Assembly (NCBI GenBank): GCA_028279875.1
Contig: JANQMU010000011.1
Coordinates: 119,851 to 183,850 of the forward strand
Length of the DNA: 64,000 nt
Source: Rhizobiaceae bacterium
GTDB taxonomy: Bacteria; Pseudomonadota; Alphaproteobacteria; Rhizobiales; Rhizobiaceae
Direction of reading: 5' to 3'
In this document: positions 43,046 to 51,562 of the stretch, in pieces
Layout: the number at the start of each line of letters is the position of its first letter
Position numbering within the stretch: position 1 is the stretch's first letter
Program-made: the position numbers and the translations under genes
Notes under the pieces: model-generated
What the model saw: the letters and a program-made list of their open reading frames with translations, nothing else
What the model was told of the DNA's origin: nothing
Database searches by the model: none

Positions 43046-43875
43046 GCGGTGCACCGATGACCAAGGAACCGCACTTAAGCCATCGAGCGAAGCGCTTCCT
43101 GTCCGGCTTGTCGCTGCCGGTTTACGCGGTGCTTGCCCTGGCATTTCTGCAGCTACCGGTGGTCATTGTCGTGCTGGCTTCGGTAACGACCACGTCCTAC
43201 CTGACCGTTCCACCCGTGGGGTTTACGCTCGACTGGTACCTCGAGGTGCTCAACAACGATGACTATACAGACGCAGCGATCTTCAGCCTGATGCTCTCCT
43301 GCACAGCGACCTTTCTTTCCCTGGTTCTTGGCACGGCTGCAGCCTATGCGCTGGTGCGTCGCAAGGTGCCGGGGGCAGAGGTGATTTCCGCCGTTCTGAT
43401 GGCGCCTCTTGTTTTCCCGGCGGTTGTCGTGGCGGTTGCCCTGTTGCAGTATTACACTCTGATCGGCCTGCGCGGCAGCTTCGGCGCTTTGGCGGTCGCC
43501 CACCTCTTGATCACACTGCCCTATGTGATGCGCAGTGTATTGGCCAGCCTCGCCGGTTCAGACCCGCATCTGGAGGAAGCTGCCCGCACACTTGGCGCCA
43601 ACGCCTGGACGGCATTCTTCAAGACAACGCTTCCACTGATCCGGCCCGGCCTTGTTGCGGGCGGAATTTTTTCTTTCATCGTGTCTTTCGACAATGTACC
43701 CGTGTCGATCTTTCTCGTGAGTGTCCGTCAAACGACGCTGCCCGTAAAAATATTCTCGGCGGTTGAACATGGAATTGACCCGGGTATTGCGGCCATCTCG
43801 ACCATGATGATTCTGGCGACCGGGTTGTGCCTTGTGCTCGCGGAACGCTGGGTCGGTTTCCATCGATTTGCCTGA
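43042..43875 (+). CDS. ABC transporter permease (PotC-like)
   Basis: A 277-aa permease with six predicted helices and LEEAARTLGANAWTAFFKTTLPLIRPG as the ATPase-contact loop. It pairs with the PotB-like protein. ATGA overlap with the preceding gene; 25 bp separate it from the deacetylase-fold gene, so the transporter and enzymes form one operon. Confidence 0.87.
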   Translation: MSGAPMTKEPHLSHRAKRFLSGLSLPVYAVLALAFLQLPVVIVVLASVTTTSYLTVPPVGFTLDWYLEVLNNDDYTDAAIFSLMLSCTATFLSLVLGTAAAYALVRRKVPGAEVISAVLMAPLVFPAVVVAVALLQYYTLIGLRGSFGALAVAHLLITLPYVMRSVLASLAGSDPHLEEAARTLGANAWTAFFKTTLPLIRPGLVAGGIFSFIVSFDNVPVSIFLVSVRQTTLPVKIFSAVEHGIDPGIAAISTMMILATGLCLVLAERWVGFHRFA

Positions 43876-43900
43876 GCCAACAACAGAAAGCCCCGTATAA

Positions 43901-44734
43901 ATGCCCCTGTCGTCTAATGGATTCCCGGTCATGCTGACATTCGACCTGGATGCAGAAACCATGTGGACAGCCCGCGACCCCAAGAACGCCGAACGACCCG
44001 TGGTGCTGTCGCAAGGGGCATATGGCTGGAAGGTGGGAACCGGTCGCGTACTGGCGCTACTGAAGCAGTATGGCATCAAGGCCACGTTCTTTATCCCTGG
44101 CCTTGTAATCCGGGACCGCTGGGCGCTTTGTGAAGAGATCCTCGCGGAAGGCCACGAAATCGCACATCACAGTTGGTCGCACAGGTGGATCGTGAACCTC
44201 AGCCCGGAGGAAGAACGTGAAGAGATGGACAAGGGGATTGAGATTATCGAACGCCTGACAGGGCGCAAACCGGCGGGCTGGCGATCGCCGGCGGCTGAAT
44301 TCAGTCCGATCACCATGTCCCTGTTGCTGGAAAAGGGGTTTCGCTATTCCTCGAATTTCTTCGACGACGATTCTCCCTACCTGCATCGTGTTGATAACCG
44401 GATGACGGAACTTATTGAATTCCCTTTCGCATGGGTGCTCGATGATGCACCGTTCTTTCAGTACTCCATTACGCTCCCGGGCCGCACGATGCAGGCGCCT
44501 TCAGCAGTTTGCGAAGCCTGGTGCGCCGAGTTCGACACACTTTATGCCGAAGACCGGGCTTTCACCCTGGCCATGCACCCGCAGATCATCGGCAGGGGTT
44601 CAAGGCTGGTCGCCCTGGACCGGCTGATCAGGCATATTCTTGAGCACGATAATGTCTGGTTCGCGCGTTGCGACCAGGTGGCCGAGGCGATTCGCCCCGC
44701 CTTGAGACAAGCGGCAAGTGAGCAAACGACATGA
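43901..44734 (+). CDS. NodB-fold polysaccharide deacetylase-like hydrolase
   Basis: A 277-aa protein of the carbohydrate esterase 4 fold. Motif 1 is TFDLDAE, motif 2 is HEIAHHSWSH (metal histidines), followed by GWRSPAAEFSP (motif 3). It has no signal peptide, so it does not act on peptidoglycan; it more closely resembles the cytosolic HP0310/PuuE-like group, some of which hydrolyse amides or cyclic ureides. In an operon with an amidase and a polyamine-type importer, hydrolysis of an imported amide or imide is likely. The start has no strong ribosome site. Overlaps the next SDR by 4 bp. Confidence 0.78.
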   Translation: MPLSSNGFPVMLTFDLDAETMWTARDPKNAERPVVLSQGAYGWKVGTGRVLALLKQYGIKATFFIPGLVIRDRWALCEEILAEGHEIAHHSWSHRWIVNLSPEEEREEMDKGIEIIERLTGRKPAGWRSPAAEFSPITMSLLLEKGFRYSSNFFDDDSPYLHRVDNRMTELIEFPFAWVLDDAPFFQYSITLPGRTMQAPSAVCEAWCAEFDTLYAEDRAFTLAMHPQIIGRGSRLVALDRLIRHILEHDNVWFARCDQVAEAIRPALRQAASEQTT

Positions 44735-45495
44735 GACTGGAAGGCCGGCGCATCGTCATATCCGGGGCCGCATCGGGCGTTGGCCGGGCGATTGCGAAAC
44801 TGTTTCACCAGCAGAACGCCGCCGTTGCGCTGGTGGATCGCGATGCAGACAGGTTGGCAACGACCTGCGCTGAGCTCGCAGCGGGTGGTGGTGCAAAAGT
44901 CGCCAGCGCCGTTGCCGATGTCACCGATGACCAGGTGTTGCGCGCAAGCATTGACCAGGTTGCGCATGAACTCGGCGGGCTCGACGGCCTGGTTGGTGTA
45001 GCCGGGCTCGATCTGGAAAGACCCTTCGATCAGATGTCGCGCGCGGATTGGGACCAGGTGCTCACGGTTAACTTGACCGGAGCGTTCAGCCTGACTTCCG
45101 CCTCGCTGCCCCATCTCAAACAGGCCGGTGGAGGATCGGTGCTGCTTGTTGCTTCCGGAGCCGCATTGCGGCCCATTGCATCGCGCACCGCCTATTGTGC
45201 ATCCAAAGCCGGAGTGGTCATGTTTGCCAAAGCACTGGCGGTGGATCTGGCCGAGGCGGGCATCCGCTCCAATGTGATCTGCCCCGGTGTGGTTGATACG
45301 CCAATGTTCCGGTCCGCGTTGGCCGACGCACCGGATCCCAAGGAAGCTCTTGCAAGTGTGCTCGACCGTTACCTGATCAAAGAGATTGCCCGGCCCGACG
45401 ACATCGCCAATGCGGCCTTGTTCTTAACCTCAGACGAAGCGGCCCATATTACCGGTGCAGCGCTTGCCGTTGATGGGGGGCGGGCTTTCCATTGA
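44731..45495 (+). CDS. Short-chain dehydrogenase/reductase (first of pair)
   Basis: A 254-aa SDR: SGAASGVGRAIAK for cofactor binding, LVGVAGLD in place of the usual NNAG, the serine in LLVASGAAL and the Y-C-A-S-K catalytic pair, with ITGAALAVDGGRAFH at the end. The changed NNAG motif is a small oddity. It overlaps the deacetylase-fold gene by 4 bp; the next SDR follows 10 bp later. Confidence 0.85.
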   Translation: MRLEGRRIVISGAASGVGRAIAKLFHQQNAAVALVDRDADRLATTCAELAAGGGAKVASAVADVTDDQVLRASIDQVAHELGGLDGLVGVAGLDLERPFDQMSRADWDQVLTVNLTGAFSLTSASLPHLKQAGGGSVLLVASGAALRPIASRTAYCASKAGVVMFAKALAVDLAEAGIRSNVICPGVVDTPMFRSALADAPDPKEALASVLDRYLIKEIARPDDIANAALFLTSDEAAHITGAALAVDGGRAFH

Positions 45496-45505
45496 GGACG
45501 CAGCC

Positions 45506-46264
45506 GTGACACCGTTCGAAACCGAGGGCACTGCCCTGATCACAGGGGCTGCAAATGGTATCGGCCGGGCCAGCGCGCTTGCCCTGGCGCGGTCGGGCTC
45601 CGATCTTGTGCTGATTGACAAGGACGCAGCGGCCTTGAGCGACCTTGCGAAGGAAATCAAGACCCTGGGACGTCGTGCGTTTCACATCACCGCCGACTGC
45701 ACCGATCCAGACGCCATGATCGCAGCAACCGACCAGGTCGCGCGCGACCGTGGGCCGATTACCACGCTCTTCAACAATGTCGGCCAGAGCGCACGTGAAA
45801 AAGGCGGTGCTTTCGCTGCGTCCGACGAAGCCACCTGGCGGTTTGTGCTTGAGGTATCCCTTTTGACCACGATGCGCATGACGCGTCTGGTTCTGCCGCG
45901 CATGATTGCACGCGGGCGAGGGCGAATTATCAACATGTCCACCGATGCCGCCTTTGTTGGCGACGCGGGACTTGCCGATTATGCAGCCGCGAAAATGGGC
46001 GTTGTTGGCTTTACGCGCTCGGTGGCGCGTGAAAGCTCTCCACACGGTGTATCCGTCAATGCCGTCGCGCCCGGAGCCATTGCCACACGCGCCCACGACA
46101 CGCTTGATCCGCAGGTTCTGCAGACGATCCGCGAAGGTATCCCGATGGGATATATCGGCGATCCGGACGATGTCGCCAACATTGTTGTATTTCTCGCCAG
46201 CCCGGCAGCTCGGTACATGACCGGCCAGACGCTTTTGATTGACGGCGGAAGGTGGATGATCTGA
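45506..46264 (+). CDS. Short-chain dehydrogenase/reductase (second of pair)
   Basis: A 252-aa SDR with LITGAANGIGRASALALA, LFNNVGQSA, INMSTDAA (Ser) and the catalytic pair in DYAAAKMGVVGF, ending TGQTLLIDGGRW. The start is taken as the GTG at 45506, which has a GAGGA site; the open frame reaches back to 45455 inside the previous gene. It ends TGATG with the amidase start. The two SDRs are related but not near-identical, and may oxidise successive alcohols of one substrate. Confidence 0.83.
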   Translation: MTPFETEGTALITGAANGIGRASALALARSGSDLVLIDKDAAALSDLAKEIKTLGRRAFHITADCTDPDAMIAATDQVARDRGPITTLFNNVGQSAREKGGAFAASDEATWRFVLEVSLLTTMRMTRLVLPRMIARGRGRIINMSTDAAFVGDAGLADYAAAKMGVVGFTRSVARESSPHGVSVNAVAPGAIATRAHDTLDPQVLQTIREGIPMGYIGDPDDVANIVVFLASPAARYMTGQTLLIDGGRWMI

Positions 46265-47706
46265 TGTCGGAACTCGACTATGTCCACCTCTCTGCCAGCC
46301 AGATTGCCGATTTGGTCCAATCGAGGGAAGTAACGGCGCGCGAAATCACGCGGATGGCTCTCTCCCGGATCTCGGCCACAGAGCCGCAAGCCAACGCATT
46401 CACCCATGTCGATGCCGACCTTGCGACAAGGGCCGCCGATGTGATCGACGTCCGAATTGCGCGCGGCGAAACGGTTGGACCGCTGGCCGGTGTCCCGGTT
46501 TCCGTCAAGGACCTCACCGATGTGGCGGGCATGCCGACGACATTCGGGTCAAAAGCCTTTGCCGGCAATGGCGCGCTCGAAGATGCGATCCCGGTTGCCC
46601 GGGTGCGGGCTGCGGGAGGCGTCATCATTGGCAAAACGACCACCCCTGAATTCGGACATAAACCGATTACGGAAAGCCCCTTATTCGGGCGCACCCCCAA
46701 CCCGTTCAACGCCCGCTTTACGAGCGGGGGATCGTCCGGCGGCGCGGGAGCAAGCCTTGCCTGGCGACAAACGCCGGTCTCTTTGGGCAGCGACGGCGGC
46801 GGATCAATACGCATCCCCGCGAGCATTTCGGGCCTCTACGGGTTGAAAGCGACGCTGGGCCGTATCCCGAACCCGCAAGCTGCCGATCTTTTCGCCACCA
46901 GTTCCTATATCGGTCCCCTGGCACGGACGCTTGAAGACCTGCGCCTGATCTACGGGGCCATGGCGGGGGCAAGCGATGCTGACCCATGGGCAAAGTCCCA
47001 AAACGCGCCTCCCGGCCACAAAACCGGGCGGATTGGCTATGCCATGCTTGTCGGCAACCCGGCCATTGATCCCGAGGTCGCCCAGGCCTTCACGAGCATA
47101 ATCGAACGGCTGGCAAGGTCAGGCCATGATCTTGTCCCCGTAGAGATCGATTTTGCCGCCTTCGAACCAGCCTTCCTGGTTTTACTTGAAACGATTTTGG
47201 CCCGGCGCCTCAGCGCAAAGATCCAGGAGAATGCGGATGACTTTGACCCCACACTGCTGCGGACCGTGGAGCGTGCGAGCGCTCATACGGGAACGGATGT
47301 CCAGCTTGCCAATGAAAGACGGACTGCGCTTTTCCGAAGGCTCGAGGCGATATTTTCCGATGTCGACTTTCTCGTAACGCCGACGCTTTCAGCCGCGTCT
47401 TTGCCCATCGAAACCAATCCTCACGACCGCGTGTGGATTGACGGCACCGATTGCGGTCGCATTCGCGCAGCATGGTACCCTTATACGTTTCCGATGAACC
47501 TGACCGGCCACCCGGCACTGTCAATGCCGATCGGCTGGACTTCAGACAATCTGCCCATCGGCCTGCATATTTCCGGACGGTGGTATGATGAGGAGGGGAT
47601 TTTCGATCTGACAGCCAAAATCAGCCGGGAAACAGACTTCACGCTTCGACATCCCCAAGTCCACCGCAAACCCGCTACACCCGCTTTCGATAATCACCTT
47701 CGGTAG
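46264..47706 (+). CDS. Amidase signature family hydrolase
   Basis: A 480-aa amidase. The catalytic triad is visible: Lys82 in VSVKDLTDVAG, cis-Ser157 in TSGGSSGGAG and the nucleophile Ser181 in SDGGGSIRIPAS. Family members hydrolyse carboxamides to acid and ammonia or amine. The ATG at 46264 shares a base with the SDR stop codon. It is the last gene of the operon. With the importer, deacetylase-fold enzyme and two SDRs it outlines breakdown of an amide-bearing compound. The downstream LysR gene is convergent, 39 bp away. Confidence 0.88.
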   Translation: MSELDYVHLSASQIADLVQSREVTAREITRMALSRISATEPQANAFTHVDADLATRAADVIDVRIARGETVGPLAGVPVSVKDLTDVAGMPTTFGSKAFAGNGALEDAIPVARVRAAGGVIIGKTTTPEFGHKPITESPLFGRTPNPFNARFTSGGSSGGAGASLAWRQTPVSLGSDGGGSIRIPASISGLYGLKATLGRIPNPQAADLFATSSYIGPLARTLEDLRLIYGAMAGASDADPWAKSQNAPPGHKTGRIGYAMLVGNPAIDPEVAQAFTSIIERLARSGHDLVPVEIDFAAFEPAFLVLLETILARRLSAKIQENADDFDPTLLRTVERASAHTGTDVQLANERRTALFRRLEAIFSDVDFLVTPTLSAASLPIETNPHDRVWIDGTDCGRIRAAWYPYTFPMNLTGHPALSMPIGWTSDNLPIGLHISGRWYDEEGIFDLTAKISRETDFTLRHPQVHRKPATPAFDNHLR

Positions 47707-47745
47707 GCCGGACCGTTGCCAGACAGCAATACCGGCCGCCGCCGT

Positions 47746-48624
47746 TCAAGGCAGGATCGTCCTGGCTTTGTCCGACAGCCACGAAAGCGCCGGTCCCATC
47801 GGCACATTCTTGCGCGTGACGCATTCGACCGGCGGGCTCCAATATCTGTATTCGAAGCAGAAATTGAGCTTCGCCAGTTGCCCCGATGCGATGGCCGCGC
47901 TCACCAGATGTTCGGGAAGATAGGCCCAGCCGAGGCCCTGCTGAACGAGGTCGCGAATGGCATGATAGCTGGTGGCGAACCAGACGTCGGGTGAAAGCGG
48001 CGGAAACTGTTCGACGGCATCGCCCTCGGCGCTGCGCTGCAGGAGTTGCCGGTGCGCCAGCAGGTCACTGGCGCCGATCGCCTCATAGCGTGCCAGCGGG
48101 AAATCCGGCCTGCTGACGGACACGAAGGGCAGGTTGCCGATAAAGACCTGTTCCAGTCCGGTCTGGACCTTCAGGCCGGAGAACATCAGCCCGATCTCGG
48201 CATGTCCGGATGCCACAATGGCGGGGATGTCCGGACTGACGGCCGATGAAATCGCCACCTCGGTTGCCCGGAACCTGTTGCCGAATTCCATCAGGACGCG
48301 GCCCAGCGACGGCAACAGGATGGCATCGTCGATCACCATCCGGATGCGTGTTTCCTCGTCGCGCGAAACGCCGGCGGCGGCGAGATCCAGATCGTGAACC
48401 TGCTGCAGCACGGCCTGCGCGTGGACGAGCAGCCGCTCACCTGCTTCCGTCAGGCCTGGCTTTCGCGTGGTGCGGTCGAACAACTCGAAGCCGAAATCGA
48501 TCTCGAGATTGGCGATTCCCAGACTGACCGCAGACTGCCCCTTGCCCAAATGCCGGGCTGCGGCGGAGAAGCTGCCGTTCTCCGCCGCGGCCACGAACAT
48601 CTGCAACTGATCCAGACTCGGCAT
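47746..48624 (-). CDS. LysR-family regulator, divergent from azoreductase
   Basis: A 292-aa LysR regulator with LDQLQMFVAAAENGSFSAAARHLGKGQS in the helix-turn-helix and an effector domain to the end. It is divergent from the azoreductase gene (116 bp between starts), the usual arrangement for LysR control. The C-terminal FEYRYWSPPVECVTRK is repeated in decayed form at 39041-39135. An ATTG-N7-CAAT palindrome lies just upstream. Confidence 0.88.
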   Translation of the reverse strand: MPSLDQLQMFVAAAENGSFSAAARHLGKGQSAVSLGIANLEIDFGFELFDRTTRKPGLTEAGERLLVHAQAVLQQVHDLDLAAAGVSRDEETRIRMVIDDAILLPSLGRVLMEFGNRFRATEVAISSAVSPDIPAIVASGHAEIGLMFSGLKVQTGLEQVFIGNLPFVSVSRPDFPLARYEAIGASDLLAHRQLLQRSAEGDAVEQFPPLSPDVWFATSYHAIRDLVQQGLGWAYLPEHLVSAAIASGQLAKLNFCFEYRYWSPPVECVTRKNVPMGPALSWLSDKARTILP

Positions 48625-48637
48625 GGTCCACTCCTAC

Positions 48638-48654
48638 TATTGAGAAAACCAATA
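48638..48654. promoter_or_regulatory. LysR-type site between regulator and azoreductase
   Basis: TATTG-N7-CAATA is a perfect inverted repeat with the T-N11-A core. It starts 14 bp from the LysR start codon and 84 bp before azoR, so it could repress the regulator and activate azoR. Confidence 0.5.
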
Positions 48655-48740
48655 ATAACTAACTTTGTTCCATCTGTAATTCGAATTAATCAAGCGTCAC
48701 GTCATAACGACCAACCTGATAACGAAGAAAAGAAAAGCCC

Positions 48741-49355
48741 ATGAAAACACTGTTGCAAATCAATGCCGGCCTGCAGGGCGCCAACTCGCAATCGTCGCAG
48801 CTTGCAGATAAATTGGCGGCGGCCTTGCTGTCGAAGGCGCCGGGCACGCGGCACATCAAACGCGATTTGAGCGCAGACCCGATCCCGCATCTTGATCATG
48901 CGACGTTCCTGACCTTCTGCGATCCGGGCGCTGCCGTGACGCCGGCGCAGAGGGCCGGGCTGGCCCTGTCCGACACGCTGACCGCCGAACTGAAGGACGC
49001 CGACACGCTCGTGTTCGGCGCGCCGATGTACAATCTGAACCTTCCCTCGACGCTGAAGGCATGGATCGACCATGTGTGTCGGGCCGGTGAGACATTCCGC
49101 TACAGCGAGGCGGGGCCCGTCGGCCTGCTGGAAGGCAAGAAAGCCTACATTGCCATCGCTCAGGGCGGCCAGTTTCTCGGAACGCCGGCCGATCTTCAGA
49201 CGGGGTACCTGAAGATGGCGCTCGGCCTCATCGGCATTGTGGATGTCGAGATGATCTATGCCCAGGGGATGGCTCTGGGTCCCGAGGTGGCTGAAGCCGG
49301 CCTGCAGGCCGCCCATCGCAGGATCGACGATCTTTCACGGACTGCGGCTCAATAG
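48741..49355 (+). CDS. azoR: FMN-dependent NADH-azoreductase (AzoR family)
   Basis: A 204-aa flavodoxin-fold quinone/azo reductase. The FMN phosphate region LLQINAGLQGANSQSSQL is at the N-terminus, with GAPMYNLNLPSTLKAWIDHV and AIAQGGQFLGTPADLQTGYLK later, all typical of AzoR. It reduces quinones or azo compounds with NADH by a two-electron mechanism. Its LysR neighbour probably senses an electrophile or quinone. Confidence 0.9.
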   Translation: MKTLLQINAGLQGANSQSSQLADKLAAALLSKAPGTRHIKRDLSADPIPHLDHATFLTFCDPGAAVTPAQRAGLALSDTLTAELKDADTLVFGAPMYNLNLPSTLKAWIDHVCRAGETFRYSEAGPVGLLEGKKAYIAIAQGGQFLGTPADLQTGYLKMALGLIGIVDVEMIYAQGMALGPEVAEAGLQAAHRRIDDLSRTAAQ

Positions 49356-49377
49356 ATCTTGGAAGCCAAGGTGTCGG

Positions 49378-50400
49378 TCAGACGCGATGCGCTCCGAAAT
49401 TGCGGGCCGTATCGTGAAAGACGGCATGCAGGTGCAGCGGCTGATTGACGAGGCTCGCGAATTCGATGAGGAAATCGCCACCGGTCAGGCGGTAATAGAT
49501 CGAGCCGTCGAGATCCTCGCCGCCCCAGGCGAAGCGCACGGCCGCCATGTCCTCGCCTTTCAGCCGCGCCGACTGCGCACCCGCCAGCGACGCCGGCAGC
49601 ACCTCCGTCGTATAGACCTCGATGAGGCGCGCGGCCATGTCCTGCTGCGGCTGTGTCAGGTCGCCGAGCGGCACGCCGGCGGCCTCCGCCGCGACCCGCC
49701 GTTCCACGCCCCGGTTGGACTGGATGTTGCCCGGTGAACGCGTCCAGACCAGCGCCGCGCGCCGGGTTGCGCCATCAAGATCGCCGAACAGCCGCCGCCC
49801 CAGCGTTTCCTCGTCCTTCAGCACCACCAGGCCGCGATGCGGACCGGACGGGACGGTGTTGGGTTCGGAGGAAAAGGAGCTCGGCGTGGTCGAAATCACC
49901 GTGTCGTCGAGCAGCGTGAAGGTGAGGGACAAATGATGGCCCTCCCAGCGCCAGGACCAGGCGCCCGTGCTGACCGGCGTTCCGTAGATCTGCACGCAGA
50001 ACCGCTCGCGGTTGCGGTCGGGCGTTCCCTTGCCCCATTCGTCGCGCAGGATGTCCTGCTGCAGCATGATATTCATCGCTTTTTCAAGGCCAAGCCGGCT
50101 GGTGCCGGTATCCAGCAGATCGAGCGCCAGATCCTTTTGCACCGCGGTCATCTGCTCCAGCGCGAGCCCCGGCGCCCGGCGCGAGCCCAGCATGAAGTTC
50201 CATGCCGTGCGGTTGCCGGCATCGAAGGGAAACAGCGCGGCGTCGCGCTGTGCTTCATCGAGCGCGGCGAGCAGCCTTGTCGCCAGCTCCCGCATGAGGA
50301 CGCCGGTGGACGCGGCTTGCGCGCTCGCCGCGTGCGGAGCGATGGTCGACAGGCCGGCGGCGGCACCGGCGGCCAGAAGTGTGCGGCGGTCGAATCCCAT
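49378..50400 (-). CDS. DUF3500-family protein, probable Tat substrate
   Basis: A 340-aa exported protein of unknown function. The N-terminus MGFDRRTLLAAGAAAGLSTIAP is a twin-arginine-type signal (RRTLL). The rest resembles DUF3500 proteins (NRTAWNFMLGSRRAPGLALEQM, GTPVSTGAWSWRWEGHHLSLTF, WGGEDLDGSIYYRL). The ATG at 50400 has an AGGAGG site; the frame opens at 50460. It follows the AttH-like gene at a 100-bp distance in the same direction; a role there is not shown. Confidence 0.78.
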   Translation of the reverse strand: MGFDRRTLLAAGAAAGLSTIAPHAASAQAASTGVLMRELATRLLAALDEAQRDAALFPFDAGNRTAWNFMLGSRRAPGLALEQMTAVQKDLALDLLDTGTSRLGLEKAMNIMLQQDILRDEWGKGTPDRNRERFCVQIYGTPVSTGAWSWRWEGHHLSLTFTLLDDTVISTTPSSFSSEPNTVPSGPHRGLVVLKDEETLGRRLFGDLDGATRRAALVWTRSPGNIQSNRGVERRVAAEAAGVPLGDLTQPQQDMAARLIEVYTTEVLPASLAGAQSARLKGEDMAAVRFAWGGEDLDGSIYYRLTGGDFLIEFASLVNQPLHLHAVFHDTARNFGAHRV

Positions 50401-50500
50401 GCCCTGAACCTCCTCTAGATGGTCCGAATCTAGGGCCGCCACAGGACCGAGGCAATTCAAACGCCCGCGAGCGACAAAAAACCAGCGTCACTTTCGCGGA

Positions 50501-51562
50501 TCATTCATAGCCGGTCATTTCCAGATAGCCGCGCCCGTGATGGCTGCCTTCGGCGATAACGGGGCCTTCCCAATAGGACACCAGCGTGTCCATCCAACTG
50601 TCGGGATTGATCGCGTCGACGGTGATGTCGAGACCGCGCGCGGCGAGTTCCAGGCGCCACTCGACGGGCACCGCGCGGCCGGCGACCCCGCGGGTGCCCA
50701 CCGGTGTCATCCGCAGCGCGCCGTCGCCATAGGCGGTGGTCTCTCCGTTGGGATCGACCCAGGTGGCCGAGGTATAGGCATCGGCGCTGCGGCTGCGCAG
50801 CCGGAACCCCATGAGCTTCGATCCGTCGTCGAAATGCAGCGACAACCAGTCCCAGCCGGTCTGGTCGGGATCGAGCGGCTGCGACGACCATTCCCGATCA
50901 AGCCACGCCTGGCCGCTGACTGTGACGGGACCGGACGGCAGGTTGACCGTGCCCGTCACCGCATAGAAGGGCTGCGAATAATAATAGCTCGCCTGGCCGG
51001 CGGCGGATTTGACCGACAGGCCGCTCTCGCCATGCAGGACCAGCGGACCCGAGGCCACCAGATCGATGTCGTAGGAAAAATCGATGCCGCGGGCGGTGAC
51101 GTGAAGCGCCGCCAGCCGGTCGTCGCCCGCCGCCGCCCGGCTGGTCATGCGCCAGTCGTCGATCCAGGCGTCAAAGGGCGTCACAGTCACGCCGGCCTGG
51201 CCGATGCCACCGCGGGCGAAGCGCTCGGTCGAAAAATGGCGGTCTTCTGTGGTGACGGCCGCATGCGCCATCCAGGCCTGCGACGCCGACCAGCCCTCGG
51301 CGGCCTCGGGCCGCAAGGCGGAGCGGAACAGCGTCCATTGCAGGCCGTATTCCTTGCCGGTCCCGTCAGTCAGATTGGCGGTGAGATACCACCATTCGAT
51401 GCGGAAATCGGGATGGGCCCCGTGATCGTCCGGGAACACCAGTTCACGCCCCGGTTCCGGCACCGAAAACCCGTCGCTCTGCGTGCCGAGGCCGGCAAAG
51501 CCCTGCGCCAGCGCCCCGCCGGCGATCACCACGAACAGCAAAGCGAGAAACCTAGCGCTCAT
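50501..51562 (-). CDS. AttH/CrtC-like lipocalin-fold protein
   Basis: A 353-aa exported protein with a signal peptide ([19 protein letters not shown]) and the features of the AttH/hydroxyneurosporene-synthase-like family: FPDDHGAHPDFRIEWWYLTANL, AWLDREWSSQPLDPDQTGWDWLSLHFDDG and YWEGPVIAEG. The family is thought to be lipocalin-like and periplasmic. It overlaps the FtsX-type permease gene by 11 bp and completes an attEFGH-like operon. The substrate is unknown; lipid or lipoprotein handling is inferred from the partner transporter. Confidence 0.8.
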   Translation of the reverse strand: MSARFLALLFVVIAGGALAQGFAGLGTQSDGFSVPEPGRELVFPDDHGAHPDFRIEWWYLTANLTDGTGKEYGLQWTLFRSALRPEAAEGWSASQAWMAHAAVTTEDRHFSTERFARGGIGQAGVTVTPFDAWIDDWRMTSRAAAGDDRLAALHVTARGIDFSYDIDLVASGPLVLHGESGLSVKSAAGQASYYYSQPFYAVTGTVNLPSGPVTVSGQAWLDREWSSQPLDPDQTGWDWLSLHFDDGSKLMGFRLRSRSADAYTSATWVDPNGETTAYGDGALRMTPVGTRGVAGRAVPVEWRLELAARGLDITVDAINPDSWMDTLVSYWEGPVIAEGSHHGRGYLEMTGYE

